From JAJFUE01 sp039683515 (GTDB lineage Bacteria; Sumerlaeota; Sumerlaeia; MVZB01), in assembly GCA_039683515.1 (NCBI GenBank), contig JBDKRG010000056.1, positions 4,336-68,335 on the forward strand: a stretch of DNA of 64,000 nucleotides, written 5' to 3'. Position numbers and translations under genes: made by a program. The notes under the pieces were generated by a model. The model made no database searches, was not told the origin of the DNA, and was given only the letters and a program-made list of their open reading frames with translations. Below, one piece after another: positions 25,885 to 34,303 of this stretch. Numbering within the stretch: the stretch's first letter is position 1; every line of letters begins with the position of its first letter.

Positions 25885-26424
25885 TCACAATTCCTTGAGC
25901 GTTTCCGCAAATCCGGCGAAGCGCCGGCGCGTTCGCTCCAACTCGGCCGGCTCGACGCAGATGATCGAGTGGTAGATCGTCGGCGGTTTCGCTTCATCGA
26001 ACTGGTCGCGTTGGCGATCGATCAGCTTCGCCCAGTCGCGCCCGTGATAGTCCAGGTATTGAAGCAAGTTTGCGAGATCGGCGTCGTCGGCCTTGGCGAG
26101 CAACATGTCCCCGTGTGTGAAAATCAGGAATACCGCATCGCCGGGGAGCCACTCCAGGTCGCCGAGACATTCATCCAGCGCGTTCCAATTCCACCCAAAA
26201 TAGGACGGGAACTCCAAAACGGATTTCATGTGCATGAACATCCGGCACACGCGCTGCATCTTGCGGCAATCCAGGATCTTCACGACGGGAGTGGCATAAC
26301 GGGCCTTGATGCGGTCAACGGTTTCGCCAATCCCGCCCGGCTCCGCAAGCAGGAAAACCTTCGGCCCGTTCATGACGAAGATTTGGTCGATGTTTTCCAA
26401 GGCGTTCCAAGTCGGCTCGTGCAA
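25885..26424 (-). CDS. Barstar-like protein (ribonuclease-inhibitor family)
   Basis: A 179-residue protein whose middle matches the barstar family: KILDCRKMQRVCRMFMHM, then VLEFPSYFGWNWNALDECLG with DLEWLPGDAVFLIFTHGDML, close to the barstar FPxYFGxNWDALxDxLxDL signature. Barstars bind and block barnase-type RNases. No barnase is visible nearby, so it may be an orphan immunity protein or a regulator. The start appears to be TTG at 26424, 10 nt after the VapC stop and without a clear ribosome site, suggesting coupling to the upstream toxin-antitoxin genes. Confidence 0.75.
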   Translation of the reverse strand: MHEPTWNALENIDQIFVMNGPKVFLLAEPGGIGETVDRIKARYATPVVKILDCRKMQRVCRMFMHMKSVLEFPSYFGWNWNALDECLGDLEWLPGDAVFLIFTHGDMLLAKADDADLANLLQYLDYHGRDWAKLIDRQRDQFDEAKPPTIYHSIICVEPAELERTRRRFAGFAETLKEL

Positions 26425-26434
26425 GAATTGTCAA

Positions 26435-26830
26435 TCACAGTGTTTTGATTAATCTCAAACCGGGCATTCTTTCGAAATGAGCGCGGTTTATCGTGGCGAG
26501 CGAGACATTCAGTTCCAATGCCGCCGCTGCGATCATCACGTCGCGAATATCCTGCATTTGGTTTTTCTTTCTCAATTCGCGAACGATTCGACTCATGCGT
26601 TCCGCCATGGCAGCAGTAAATGGATGAACGATGAAAGGCGCCAACACGGCGGATGCCTGTTTCTCCGATTCGATTTTACGGGCGCCGTAATATATTTCCG
26701 CCGCGACAATGGAACATGTTTCCACCTCGGATTTGAGAGCAAGCCGGTATAGATGAGTTTGTGTTTTGTCTGGCGCGCGAAGATGTTCAATGAACAAGGA
26801 TGTGTCGGCTAGAACTCGTCGACTTTCCAC
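26435..26830 (-). CDS. PIN-domain toxin (VapC type)
   Basis: A 131-residue PIN-domain RNase. The acidic residues expected at the metal site are in VLADTSLFIEHL (first Asp), VAAEIYYGARK (Glu) and QDIRDVMIAAAALELNVSLATINRAHF (Asp). PIN toxins cut tRNA or rRNA and are held in check by the cognate antitoxin. The start is GTG at 26830, with GGAAGGA 9 nt upstream, overlapping the antitoxin gene by 22 nt, a usual arrangement for such pairs. Confidence 0.85.
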   Translation of the reverse strand: MESRRVLADTSLFIEHLRAPDKTQTHLYRLALKSEVETCSIVAAEIYYGARKIESEKQASAVLAPFIVHPFTAAMAERMSRIVRELRKKNQMQDIRDVMIAAAALELNVSLATINRAHFERMPGLRLIKTL

Positions 26831-27033
26831 GGGCGATTCCTTCCCTCTTCAATCGAGGCAGCCAGGTCCTTGGCGACGGGGACCGCCGCCAAAAGCGCCA
26901 ATTGCTCCTGCTTGGAGTGAGGCGTAATCGTCTCCACATTAAGCCGAACCATGGAGCGTTCCGGTATTCCCTTGATGGGCTTGATCGGCTTGAACGCGCC
27001 GCCTTCGAAAATGGCCGTGGTTGAATGCGTCAT
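26809..27033 (-). CDS. Antitoxin of the AF2212/DUF104 type, partner of the PIN toxin
   Basis: A 74-residue protein beginning MTHSTTAIFEGGAFKPIKPI, the A-x-(Y/F)-E-x-G-x-x-K-P-(I/L) signature of DUF104 (AF2212-like) antitoxins, followed by IPERSMVRLNVE. The tail is probably the toxin-wrapping part. The start ATG at 27033 follows GGGAG by 6 nt. It is the first gene of the antitoxin, PIN toxin, barstar-like series. Confidence 0.8.
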   Translation of the reverse strand: MTHSTTAIFEGGAFKPIKPIKGIPERSMVRLNVETITPHSKQEQLALLAAVPVAKDLAASIEEGRNRPWKVDEF

Positions 27034-27059
27034 GTCAATCTCCCGACCTGACAATTATA
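27033..27059 (-). promoter_or_regulatory. Promoter -10 and possible operator of the toxin-antitoxin operon
   Basis: On the minus strand a perfect TATAAT (27059-27054) is followed by TGTCA (27053-27049), 11 nt, and TGACA (27037-27033). This inverted repeat covers the start point and the ATG, so autorepression by the toxin-antitoxin complex is plausible. Confidence 0.5.
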
Positions 27060-27093
27060 CGGCAAGCTGATCGGGGCTGAAAGCCGTTTGTGG

Positions 27094-29646
27094 TTACTCG
27101 TCGAGCTGGCTGAGGTATTCCTCGGCGTCGATGATCAGGTCGCGGGGCTTGGAGCCCTGGTAGGGGCCGACGATGCCGCGCTCCTCCATGAGGTCCATGA
27201 TCCGGCCGGCGCGGGCGTAGCCGATCTTCATCCGGCGCTGGATGTAGCTGACCGAGGCCTTGCGCGACTCGAGAATGAGCCGCAGCGCCATGTCATAAAG
27301 GGCTTCATCATCGAGCGATTCCATGTCGGCCGGCGTGAGCGGGGCCATCCCGGCGCGGCCGGCGGCGGCCATGCGGCCGGGGCCGTCGCCGAAGTCGTCG
27401 GTCGAGCCTTCGTCCTCGCCCTGCGCGGCGTCGCCCTCGCGCACCTGCGCCTTGGCGCGCTCGGCCGGCGTCGGCCGAGCCTCGAAGTCTTCCTTCTCGT
27501 AGCGCGCCTTTTCCTGCTCGCGGATGTAGTCGGCCAGGCGCTCGACTTCCGTGTCGGAGACGTAGCAGCCCTGGATGCGGAACGGCTTGGCGCCGCCGGG
27601 CGAGTAGAGCATGTCGCCGCGGCCGAGGAGGGACTCGGCGCCGTTCATGTCGAGAATCGTCCGCGAGTCGACCTTGGCGCTGACCTGGAAGGCGATCCGG
27701 CTCGGGAAGTTCGCCTTGATGAGGCCGGTGATGACGTTGACCGACGGGCGCTGCGTCGCAAGGACGAGGTGCATGCCGACGGCGCGCGCCATCTGGGCGA
27801 GGCGGATGATGTATTCCTCGATCTCGTTCTTGGCGACCATCATGAGGTCGGCCAGCTCGTCGATGATGATCACGATGTGCGGCATGTAGGGCATGCGGTG
27901 GCCGAGCGCGCGGCGGCCGAGCGGGGCCTTGCCGGTGGCCATCGCGTTATAGGCGTCGGCGTTGCGCACGCCGATCTCGGCCAGCGTCTTGTAGCGCTGC
28001 TCCATCTGTTCGACGCACCACGCCAGCGCGGCGGCGGCTTTGCGCGTGTCGGAGACGACGGGGGCGATCAGGTGCGGGATCGCCTGATAAATGGAAAGCT
28101 CGACGCGCTTGGGATCGATCATCGCGAATTTGACTTTGTCCGGCGCGTTGCGGTAGAGGAGCGAGGCGATGATCGCGTTCAGGCAGACGGACTTGCCCGA
28201 GCCGGTCGCGCCCGCGATGAGCAGGTGCGGCATCTGCGCCAGGTCGCAGATCACCGGCTCGCCGGCGATGTTGCGGCCCAGGGCGAACGCCAGGTTGCTC
28301 TTGTGCTGCTGGAACTCGGGGCAGGCGAGGAGTTCCTTGATCATCACCGGGTTGGCGCGCTTGTTGGGCACCTCGATCCCGACGGCCGACTGGCCGGGGA
28401 TCGGCGCGAGGATGCGGACGTGCTGCGCCTTGAGCGCCATCGCCAGCTCCGACTCGAGCTGCAGGATGCGGCTGACGCGGACGCCGGGGGCGACCTTGAG
28501 CGCGAAGCGCGTGATGACGGGCCCCTGGATGACCTCGATGACCTGGACGGAGACCTTGAACTGCTCGAGCGTCTGCTCGATCCGCTGGCTGAGGCGCTGC
28601 TGCTCGTCGGCGCTCATCGTGTACATCGTCGCGGGCGGGTCGGTCAGCAGGTCGAGCGAGGGGAGTTGATACGTGCTCGGGAACAGGTCCATCTCGGCCT
28701 GGACCGGCTCCATCGCGGAGTCGTCGCCCAGGTCCATCGCGGGCGGCTCCTGCTCGACGGCGATGCTCTCGTTGAACTCGATCATCGGCTCGGGCTCGGT
28801 GCGCTTCTCCCGCGGCATGGTGAAGACGCGGCCTCGCGACTCCGGCTCGGCCGGGCGCGCGGCCGCCGGGCGCTTCGGGGCATGCGTGATCTCGAGGATC
28901 GGGCCCATCGGCATGACGCGCGCCGGATCCTTGCGGCGGAAGCTCATCCCCTCGATAAATTCATGGATCCACTGCGCGACCGGCAGTTCGGCCAGGGCGC
29001 GGAACGGCTTGACGACGTGCGGCCACGGATTCAGCCGACCCAGGAAACGCATCGGCTCGAAGATCGACATTTTCCCGATGGCGTGGCCGAGCTTGCCGAC
29101 GCCGGTCCAGCCGAGCGCCACCAGGTCGCGCAGGAGTTTCTCGGTGAACAGCACCAGCCCGATGATTGCCAGCGCGCCGAGCGTCAGCACGGTTCCGAGC
29201 GGCCCCAGGTACTGGACGAGGTTGCCCCCCTGCTCGCTGACCAGGATGTTGCCGATGAGGCCGCCCATCTCGAAGGCGCTTTCGGCCGGGGCCTTGAGCG
29301 CCAGCAGCGCGCACGTGGAAAGCAGGATGAACAGCCCGCCGATGCCGCGCAGCCAGCCGCGCCCGTGCAGCGACAGCAGGTTCTCGCCGCGCAGGGCGTG
29401 GAACGCGTTGATGCCGATCATGACCGGCAGGGCGAACGCGACGTAACGCCCCAGCAGCCAGAAGAGCTGGCCGGCGATCCACGCGCCGAACGGCCCGATC
29501 CAGTTGCCGCGGTCGGGTTGCTGCGCCGCCAAGAGGGCCAGGAAAATCAGCACGGCGGCGAGGGCAAAAAGAATGCCGACAATCTCGCGCACCAGGTGCA
29601 CGCGATCATCGGCCTGCCATGTGGCGGAATCGGTTTTGGTTGTCAT
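27094..29646 (-). CDS. ftsK: DNA translocase FtsK/SpoIIIE
   Basis: FtsK pumps DNA at the division septum and activates chromosome dimer resolution. The 850-residue chain has four to five N-terminal membrane helices (to about residue 175), a short Pro/Glu-rich linker, an alpha domain, the RecA-like motor with Walker A GATGSGKSVCLN and Walker B IVIIIDELADLMM, and a C-terminal gamma winged helix (YDMALRLILESRKASVSYIQ, then IGYARAGRIMDLMEERGIVG) that reads KOPS in characterised FtsK. I prefer the ATG at 29646; a TTG 21 nt upstream is possible. No strong ribosome site is visible. Confidence 0.95.
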   Translation of the reverse strand: MTTKTDSATWQADDRVHLVREIVGILFALAAVLIFLALLAAQQPDRGNWIGPFGAWIAGQLFWLLGRYVAFALPVMIGINAFHALRGENLLSLHGRGWLRGIGGLFILLSTCALLALKAPAESAFEMGGLIGNILVSEQGGNLVQYLGPLGTVLTLGALAIIGLVLFTEKLLRDLVALGWTGVGKLGHAIGKMSIFEPMRFLGRLNPWPHVVKPFRALAELPVAQWIHEFIEGMSFRRKDPARVMPMGPILEITHAPKRPAAARPAEPESRGRVFTMPREKRTEPEPMIEFNESIAVEQEPPAMDLGDDSAMEPVQAEMDLFPSTYQLPSLDLLTDPPATMYTMSADEQQRLSQRIEQTLEQFKVSVQVIEVIQGPVITRFALKVAPGVRVSRILQLESELAMALKAQHVRILAPIPGQSAVGIEVPNKRANPVMIKELLACPEFQQHKSNLAFALGRNIAGEPVICDLAQMPHLLIAGATGSGKSVCLNAIIASLLYRNAPDKVKFAMIDPKRVELSIYQAIPHLIAPVVSDTRKAAAALAWCVEQMEQRYKTLAEIGVRNADAYNAMATGKAPLGRRALGHRMPYMPHIVIIIDELADLMMVAKNEIEEYIIRLAQMARAVGMHLVLATQRPSVNVITGLIKANFPSRIAFQVSAKVDSRTILDMNGAESLLGRGDMLYSPGGAKPFRIQGCYVSDTEVERLADYIREQEKARYEKEDFEARPTPAERAKAQVREGDAAQGEDEGSTDDFGDGPGRMAAAGRAGMAPLTPADMESLDDEALYDMALRLILESRKASVSYIQRRMKIGYARAGRIMDLMEERGIVGPYQGSKPRDLIIDAEEYLSQLDE

Positions 29647-29758
29647 CGTTTCGGACCAGCGTCTCAAGCCCGCGGTATCGGGCCGTCATCAGCGACAGCA
29701 TAGAGCTTCACATGCCGCAAATGATAGGAAACGCCGTATCCGGACGCAAGTTATTTCG

Positions 29759-30187
29759 TCATTTTTTCGCCCCGAGGTCGACCGACGGGACCGGTTCGGG
29801 CTGCGGCTGCATGCCCATCTGCATCTGCATCCCGCCGCCCATCTGCATCTTGCAGCCGCCGGCCTTGCAGCCGCCGGCCGGCTTGGCCGGGGCCGCCTGG
29901 GCCTTGCCGGCGCACTTGCAGCCGCCCTTGGCGCCGCACTTGCACGCCGCGGTCCCGCGGCACGAGGCCGGCGCGGTGCTGAGCTGGCCGTCGTTGTCGA
30001 CCTTGACGCTCCAGCACTTGCCGTCGGGCGAGACCAGCATCATCGCGCTCCTGCAGCCGCAACCCGGGTCCTGTTTCTTGTGATCCTCGAACGCCCCCCG
30101 GTTGCCGAGCGCGACGACGCACCCGCCGAGCACCAGGATCGGCGCGCACAGCAGCAGCAGCGCGAGCGACTGATAGACCTTCCTCAT
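29759..30187 (-). CDS. Cys- and Met-rich lipoprotein, possible metal binder
   Basis: A 142-residue exported protein. The signal peptide ends in the lipobox LVLGGC, and a strong AGGAGG ribosome site precedes the ATG. The mature part has Cys clusters (DPGCGCRS, ACKCGAKGGCKCAGK, GGCKAGGCK) and a Met-rich tail (MQMGGGMQMQMGMQPQ). Such Cys-x-Cys and Met-x-Met runs are typical of proteins that bind Cu(I) or other soft metals, but I know no named family that fits. It is monocistronic by position. Confidence 0.65.
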   Translation of the reverse strand: MRKVYQSLALLLLCAPILVLGGCVVALGNRGAFEDHKKQDPGCGCRSAMMLVSPDGKCWSVKVDNDGQLSTAPASCRGTAACKCGAKGGCKCAGKAQAAPAKPAGGCKAGGCKMQMGGGMQMQMGMQPQPEPVPSVDLGAKK

Positions 30188-30298
30188 TACCTTCCTCCTC
30201 GGTCAGTTTGTTGCAATCCTGTTTATCTGACAGCGCATCTTCCCCAAGGTTCCCGAAATCGGGTCCGATGTCAAGCGGTCAGGCGCCAACACGCAGCA

Positions 30299-32737
30299 CT
30301 ACTTCGCCGCCGGTTTGTTCGCCCTCTTGAGGCAGCTCAGCGCCATGCTGTCCTTGGGGTCGATCTTGAGCGCCTGGTTCCACGCCTCGAGCGCATCCTG
30401 CTTGCGGCCGCTCAGGTTCAGGAGCACCCCGAGCTGCGAATACGCCGGCGCCCACGGCTTCGGGCGCAGCTCGATCGACTTGCGGGCATACGTGAGCGCC
30501 GTCTCCAGGTCGCGGGTGTTCATCTTCTGCCACGCCGCCTTGTAATACAGGTCCGGGTCGTTGGGGTTGAGCCGGATCGCCTCGTCCAGGTCCTTCAGGT
30601 TGTTCCGCGTCGCGGGCGCGCCGTGCTGGACGCGGTTGCGCATGCTCGCGCGCCGCCCGAACATGGTCGACCGGATCTTGTCGGGGGCGTCGGGGCAGTT
30701 CTTGAAGAACGCCTCGCAGGCGTCGAGCGCCCCCTTGTAGTCCTGCATGGCGGACAGGCAGCGCGACAGGTCGTCGTAATACCCCGCCTCGGCCGGATTC
30801 TCCGCGACGAGCTGCCGGTAGATCGGCAGCGCCTCGTTGTGGCGGCGCGCCGTCTCGAGGCATTTGCCCTTCATCACCCGCAGTTCGGTGTTTTTCGCGT
30901 CGAGCTTGAGCCCCTCGTTCACGGCGTCGATCGCCTTGTCCGTCTGCCGCGCCTTCAGGTAATTGTTGGCCGCGTTCAGGTAGGTCATCGGGTCGCCGGG
31001 ATCGCCCGCGAGCTGGTCCTGCGCCGCCTTGAGCGGGTTGTCGGCCGCCTTGATCTTTTCCTGGAACCTGGCCAGATTTTCCGTGCGCTGGGCCGGGGTC
31101 TTCCCGCCGTGGTAGATCGCCGGCACGTCCTTCAGGATCCGCGCCTTGTAAGCGTCCCACTGCCCGCCCGCCTCGTAGAGGCTTGCGAACACGTCGAGCA
31201 TGAACGTCTCTTTCTCGAGCTTGAGCGCCTCGGTGTAGGCCTTGTACGCCTCGTCCGGATGCTTGAGCTCGCTGTGAGCCGAGCCGAGGAGCCAATACAG
31301 CTTGACCCCCGCGCTGTCGTTTTTGAAATTCGACGCCCAGTGGACGCCGGACTCGCCGGTCTTGCGCGCGCCCTCGAAGTCGCGCTTGTCGAGCTGCATC
31401 ATCCCGAGCCGGTAGTAGATGTCGGGGAGGGCGGGATACATCTCGAGCTGCGACTTCATGAACGCGATCGCCTGGTCCTGCAGGCCCATCCCCTTCAGGG
31501 CCTGGGCCTTGAGCTCGATCGTCGCGCCGTTGCCCGGGTTCGAGAGGAAATACTGGTCGGCGGCGGCGATGGCCTGCTGGTAGCGCTTGGCGCCGAACTC
31601 CACGCTCGCAATCTGATACCACGCCCGGTACATGGCGGGGTTGAGCTCAACCGCCTTTTTCAGGTCTTCCATCGCCTTGTCGTTTTGTTTGAGGTGCCGG
31701 TAGGCCATCGCGCGCAGGAACAGGATCCTCGGCGAGTCCGGTTTCTTTTGCAGATCGGCCGTCGCACGCTCGGCGATCCACTTGTAGCAATCCCTCTGCG
31801 GCCACGCCTCCCGGGCCAGGACGAATACCTGGGTCAGGCCTTCATCGCCGCGGTTCCAGTTGGCGCCGAGGATTTCGAGCTGCTCGCGCACGACATCGAT
31901 CTTGCCGGCCCAGTCGGCGTAGGCGGCGTAATCCGAGCGCAGCCGGTTGGGGTTTGGCTGGAGCGGGATCACCTTCCTGAATACCTCGTCGACCTGTTGC
32001 CAGTGCGCGGGGTCGTTCCACCACGCGTCGCCTTCGCCCTGCTGCGAGCACATCTCGCCGTGGTAGTCGATCCACAGCAGCGGCAGGTTGGAGCCGGGGA
32101 TCTTGTCGGCGTTGTTCTTGACGAACGTCAGCATCGTTTCGTGCGAGCCGCCCCAGCGCGGCCGGTTCAGGTTGAGGAACCGCGCGTAGGCCGGGTAGTA
32201 GCTCGGGTCGATCGTGCGCGCCTTGACGAGCCTGGTCGCCGAGGCGTTGAGCGGCCGGCTCATCGCCATGTCGATCGTGATCAGGTCGGGATACGGGAAC
32301 GGGCTGCCGGGGTTGAGCCGGGTCGCGCTGGTCAGGTCGTTTTCGGCCAGCGCGAGCCGCTCATGGAACGCCTCCCAGCCTTTCGGGCTGACCGAGTTGG
32401 CCCAGCCGGTGCCGCGCGCCGCCCAGGCGTGGCTGATATAGAACCCGCCGCGCACGGCGTAGGCGGCGTGCGAGTGCGGCCTGGCCTCGATCCACTTGTC
32501 GAGGTGCGGGAGCAGGTCGGCCATGTACGGGATGCGGTTGAGCGCGGTCTCGACCGGCAGATACGAATTGGGGACCTTGGGGTCGTAGCTCTTGAAATAG
32601 AAATCGTAGAAGGCCTCGAGCTTGTCGAACTGGTCGGCGCGCAGCAGCGCGGCGGGGGAAACGTCCGACATCGAGTCGGCGGCCAGCGCCGAGCCTGAAA
32701 ACAACATCACCGCCAGTGCGAAAGACAACAACCGCAT
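30299..32737 (-). CDS. Exported TPR-repeat protein with DUF4034-like N-terminus
   Basis: An 812-residue protein. The signal peptide MRLLSFALAVMLFSGSALAA indicates export. The N-terminal third (HSHAAYAVRGGFYISHAWAARGTGW, then GWEAFHERLALAENDL) resembles DUF4034. From about residue 330 to the end it is a run of tetratricopeptide repeats (AMEDLKKAVELNPAMYRAWY, DPDLYYKAAWQKMNTRDLET and others). TPR arrays bind partner proteins; the partner is unknown. The ATG at 32737 has GGGAGG 7 nt upstream, better than the adjacent GTG at 32740. Confidence 0.75.
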   Translation of the reverse strand: MRLLSFALAVMLFSGSALAADSMSDVSPAALLRADQFDKLEAFYDFYFKSYDPKVPNSYLPVETALNRIPYMADLLPHLDKWIEARPHSHAAYAVRGGFYISHAWAARGTGWANSVSPKGWEAFHERLALAENDLTSATRLNPGSPFPYPDLITIDMAMSRPLNASATRLVKARTIDPSYYPAYARFLNLNRPRWGGSHETMLTFVKNNADKIPGSNLPLLWIDYHGEMCSQQGEGDAWWNDPAHWQQVDEVFRKVIPLQPNPNRLRSDYAAYADWAGKIDVVREQLEILGANWNRGDEGLTQVFVLAREAWPQRDCYKWIAERATADLQKKPDSPRILFLRAMAYRHLKQNDKAMEDLKKAVELNPAMYRAWYQIASVEFGAKRYQQAIAAADQYFLSNPGNGATIELKAQALKGMGLQDQAIAFMKSQLEMYPALPDIYYRLGMMQLDKRDFEGARKTGESGVHWASNFKNDSAGVKLYWLLGSAHSELKHPDEAYKAYTEALKLEKETFMLDVFASLYEAGGQWDAYKARILKDVPAIYHGGKTPAQRTENLARFQEKIKAADNPLKAAQDQLAGDPGDPMTYLNAANNYLKARQTDKAIDAVNEGLKLDAKNTELRVMKGKCLETARRHNEALPIYRQLVAENPAEAGYYDDLSRCLSAMQDYKGALDACEAFFKNCPDAPDKIRSTMFGRRASMRNRVQHGAPATRNNLKDLDEAIRLNPNDPDLYYKAAWQKMNTRDLETALTYARKSIELRPKPWAPAYSQLGVLLNLSGRKQDALEAWNQALKIDPKDSMALSCLKRANKPAAK

Positions 32738-32810
32738 CACGTTTCCTCCCCTAAAATGCTGGAGAAGAGTTTATGTTTTCCTGGGGGGTGATTTCAAGGA
32801 AAGCGGACCG

Positions 32811-32860
32811 GCACGGACTTGCACGGACATACACGGGCGGGCACGGACGGGCACGGACGG
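32811..32860. repeat. GCACGGACTT/GCACGGACGG tandem repeat
   Basis: Five 9-10-bp units of GCACGGAC type, the same family as 7946-8006. It lies just after the aroA stop, between aroA and the TPR gene. Confidence 0.75.
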
Positions 32861-32866
32861 ATGGGT

Positions 32867-34198
32867 TCAGGCGCTCTTTTCCACGTCGATTTTGACGCCG
32901 AGGCGCGCGAGGTCGGCGAAGAAATCGGGGTAGGATTTGCTGATGTGCTCGGCGCGGGCGATGGTCAGGCCCCGGCGGCAGCGCGTGCCGACGATCGCGA
33001 GCATCTGCGCGACGCGGTGGTCGCCGCGCGAGTCGACCTCGACGCCCCCCTCGTAGCCGTCCGGGTTGCCGTCGATCTCGATCCAGTCCTCGCCCGAACG
33101 CGCGCCGACGCCGAGCTTGGCCAGTTCCTCGAGCGGCTCGCGGATCCGGTCGGATTCCTTGAGGCGCAGGTTGCCGATGTTCTCGAAGCGGCTCGTCCCC
33201 TCGGCGAGGCAGGCCGCGCCGATCAAGACCAGCACGGCGTCGGTCGCGAGGTCGCCGTTGAAGGAGGTCGCCGTGAGCTCGCCGGTCGAGTGGATCATCA
33301 ACTCGCCGTCGCGCGGGCTCATGAACTTGCAGCCCATCGCGCCGAGGCAATCGGCCGCGCGGCGCTCGCCCTGGGCGTCGTCGCGCAGGCCGTAAACGGT
33401 CGCCATCCCGCCGGCCGCCGCGACGCATGCCATGAGCGCCGCGGCCGACGGCCAGTCGCCGTTGACCGCCAGGTCGGCGGCCTTCGCGGCCTGGTTGCCG
33501 GGCACGTTGAACGCAAAGCCGCTCACGCCGCGCCCCAACGCGACGCCGAACTGGCCGAGCGCGTCCTGCGTCTGGTCGATCAGCGGCGCGGAGACGAGAA
33601 CCGGCTCGCCTTCGTCGTCGCCGACGTCGATGCGCGAGTCGCCGTCGAGGAACGGGCATAAATAGAGCAATGAGCTTAAAAACTGCGAGCTGCGGCGGCC
33701 GCTGACGCGCACGGCGCCCCCGCGAACGCGGCCCCTGCCGCCGGCGATCCGGATCGGAAGCCGGCCGTCCTCGCCCGTGCCGGAGGCCTCGGCCCCGAGC
33801 TGCCGAAGCGCCTTGAGCAGGTCCTCGTTGGGGCGCTTGCCGAGCGAATCCATGTGTTCGGTCACGAACTCGACCTCGCCCTCGACGAGGCACGCCGTCC
33901 CCAGCAGCAGCCGCAGCACGGCGCCGGCGTTGCCCGGATTGAGCCGCACCGGGTTGCGCGGCCGGCCGCCGAACCCGGTGACGCGCAGGTCGCCGCCGAT
34001 CTCCTTGATGCTCGCGCCGAGGGAGCGGCAGCACGAGACGAGCGCGCGCGCGTCGTCGTTGGCCGCCGGGCGGCGCACGGTCGAGGTCCCCTCGGCCAGC
34101 GACGCGCCCAGGATCAGCCGCGTCGAATAATTCTTCGACGGCGGGGCGACGATGTATCCGCCGAGCGGTCCGGATGGGTGGATGCGAACAAGGGTCAT
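32867..34198 (-). CDS. aroA: 3-phosphoshikimate 1-carboxyvinyltransferase (EPSP synthase)
   Basis: AroA joins PEP to shikimate 3-phosphate in the chorismate pathway. The 443-residue, two-domain chain has normal length. Recognisable blocks are APPSKNYSTR (usual PGSKSxxxR), RLNPGNAGAVLRLLLG (usual LGNAGTxxR; the Thr is Ala here), SGRRSSQFLSSLLYLCP, NLRLKESDRIREPLEEL, SRGDHRVAQML and HISKSYPDFF. The altered first motif and the Thr-to-Ala change mark a divergent enzyme, but the catalytic Lys, Arg and acidic positions appear kept. It follows mutL by about 105 nt on the same strand. Confidence 0.88.
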   Translation of the reverse strand: MTLVRIHPSGPLGGYIVAPPSKNYSTRLILGASLAEGTSTVRRPAANDDARALVSCCRSLGASIKEIGGDLRVTGFGGRPRNPVRLNPGNAGAVLRLLLGTACLVEGEVEFVTEHMDSLGKRPNEDLLKALRQLGAEASGTGEDGRLPIRIAGGRGRVRGGAVRVSGRRSSQFLSSLLYLCPFLDGDSRIDVGDDEGEPVLVSAPLIDQTQDALGQFGVALGRGVSGFAFNVPGNQAAKAADLAVNGDWPSAAALMACVAAAGGMATVYGLRDDAQGERRAADCLGAMGCKFMSPRDGELMIHSTGELTATSFNGDLATDAVLVLIGAACLAEGTSRFENIGNLRLKESDRIREPLEELAKLGVGARSGEDWIEIDGNPDGYEGGVEVDSRGDHRVAQMLAIVGTRCRRGLTIARAEHISKSYPDFFADLARLGVKIDVEKSA

Positions 34199-34303
34199 GA
34201 GAATCAGTCACAATCGTCCAGAATCGTTCGGAAATTCGAAACAAAGCTAATGTAAATGAAAAATGAAATCAATCAATCCAAAAAATCCGCAATCCGAAAT
34301 CGG

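Noticed and set aside
29504..32698. Very long open frame (over 1000 codons) antisense to ftsK and the TPR gene
   Set aside because: It is Arg/Asp/Val-rich shadow translation of GC-rich coding DNA; the opposite strand carries two proteins with clear domains.
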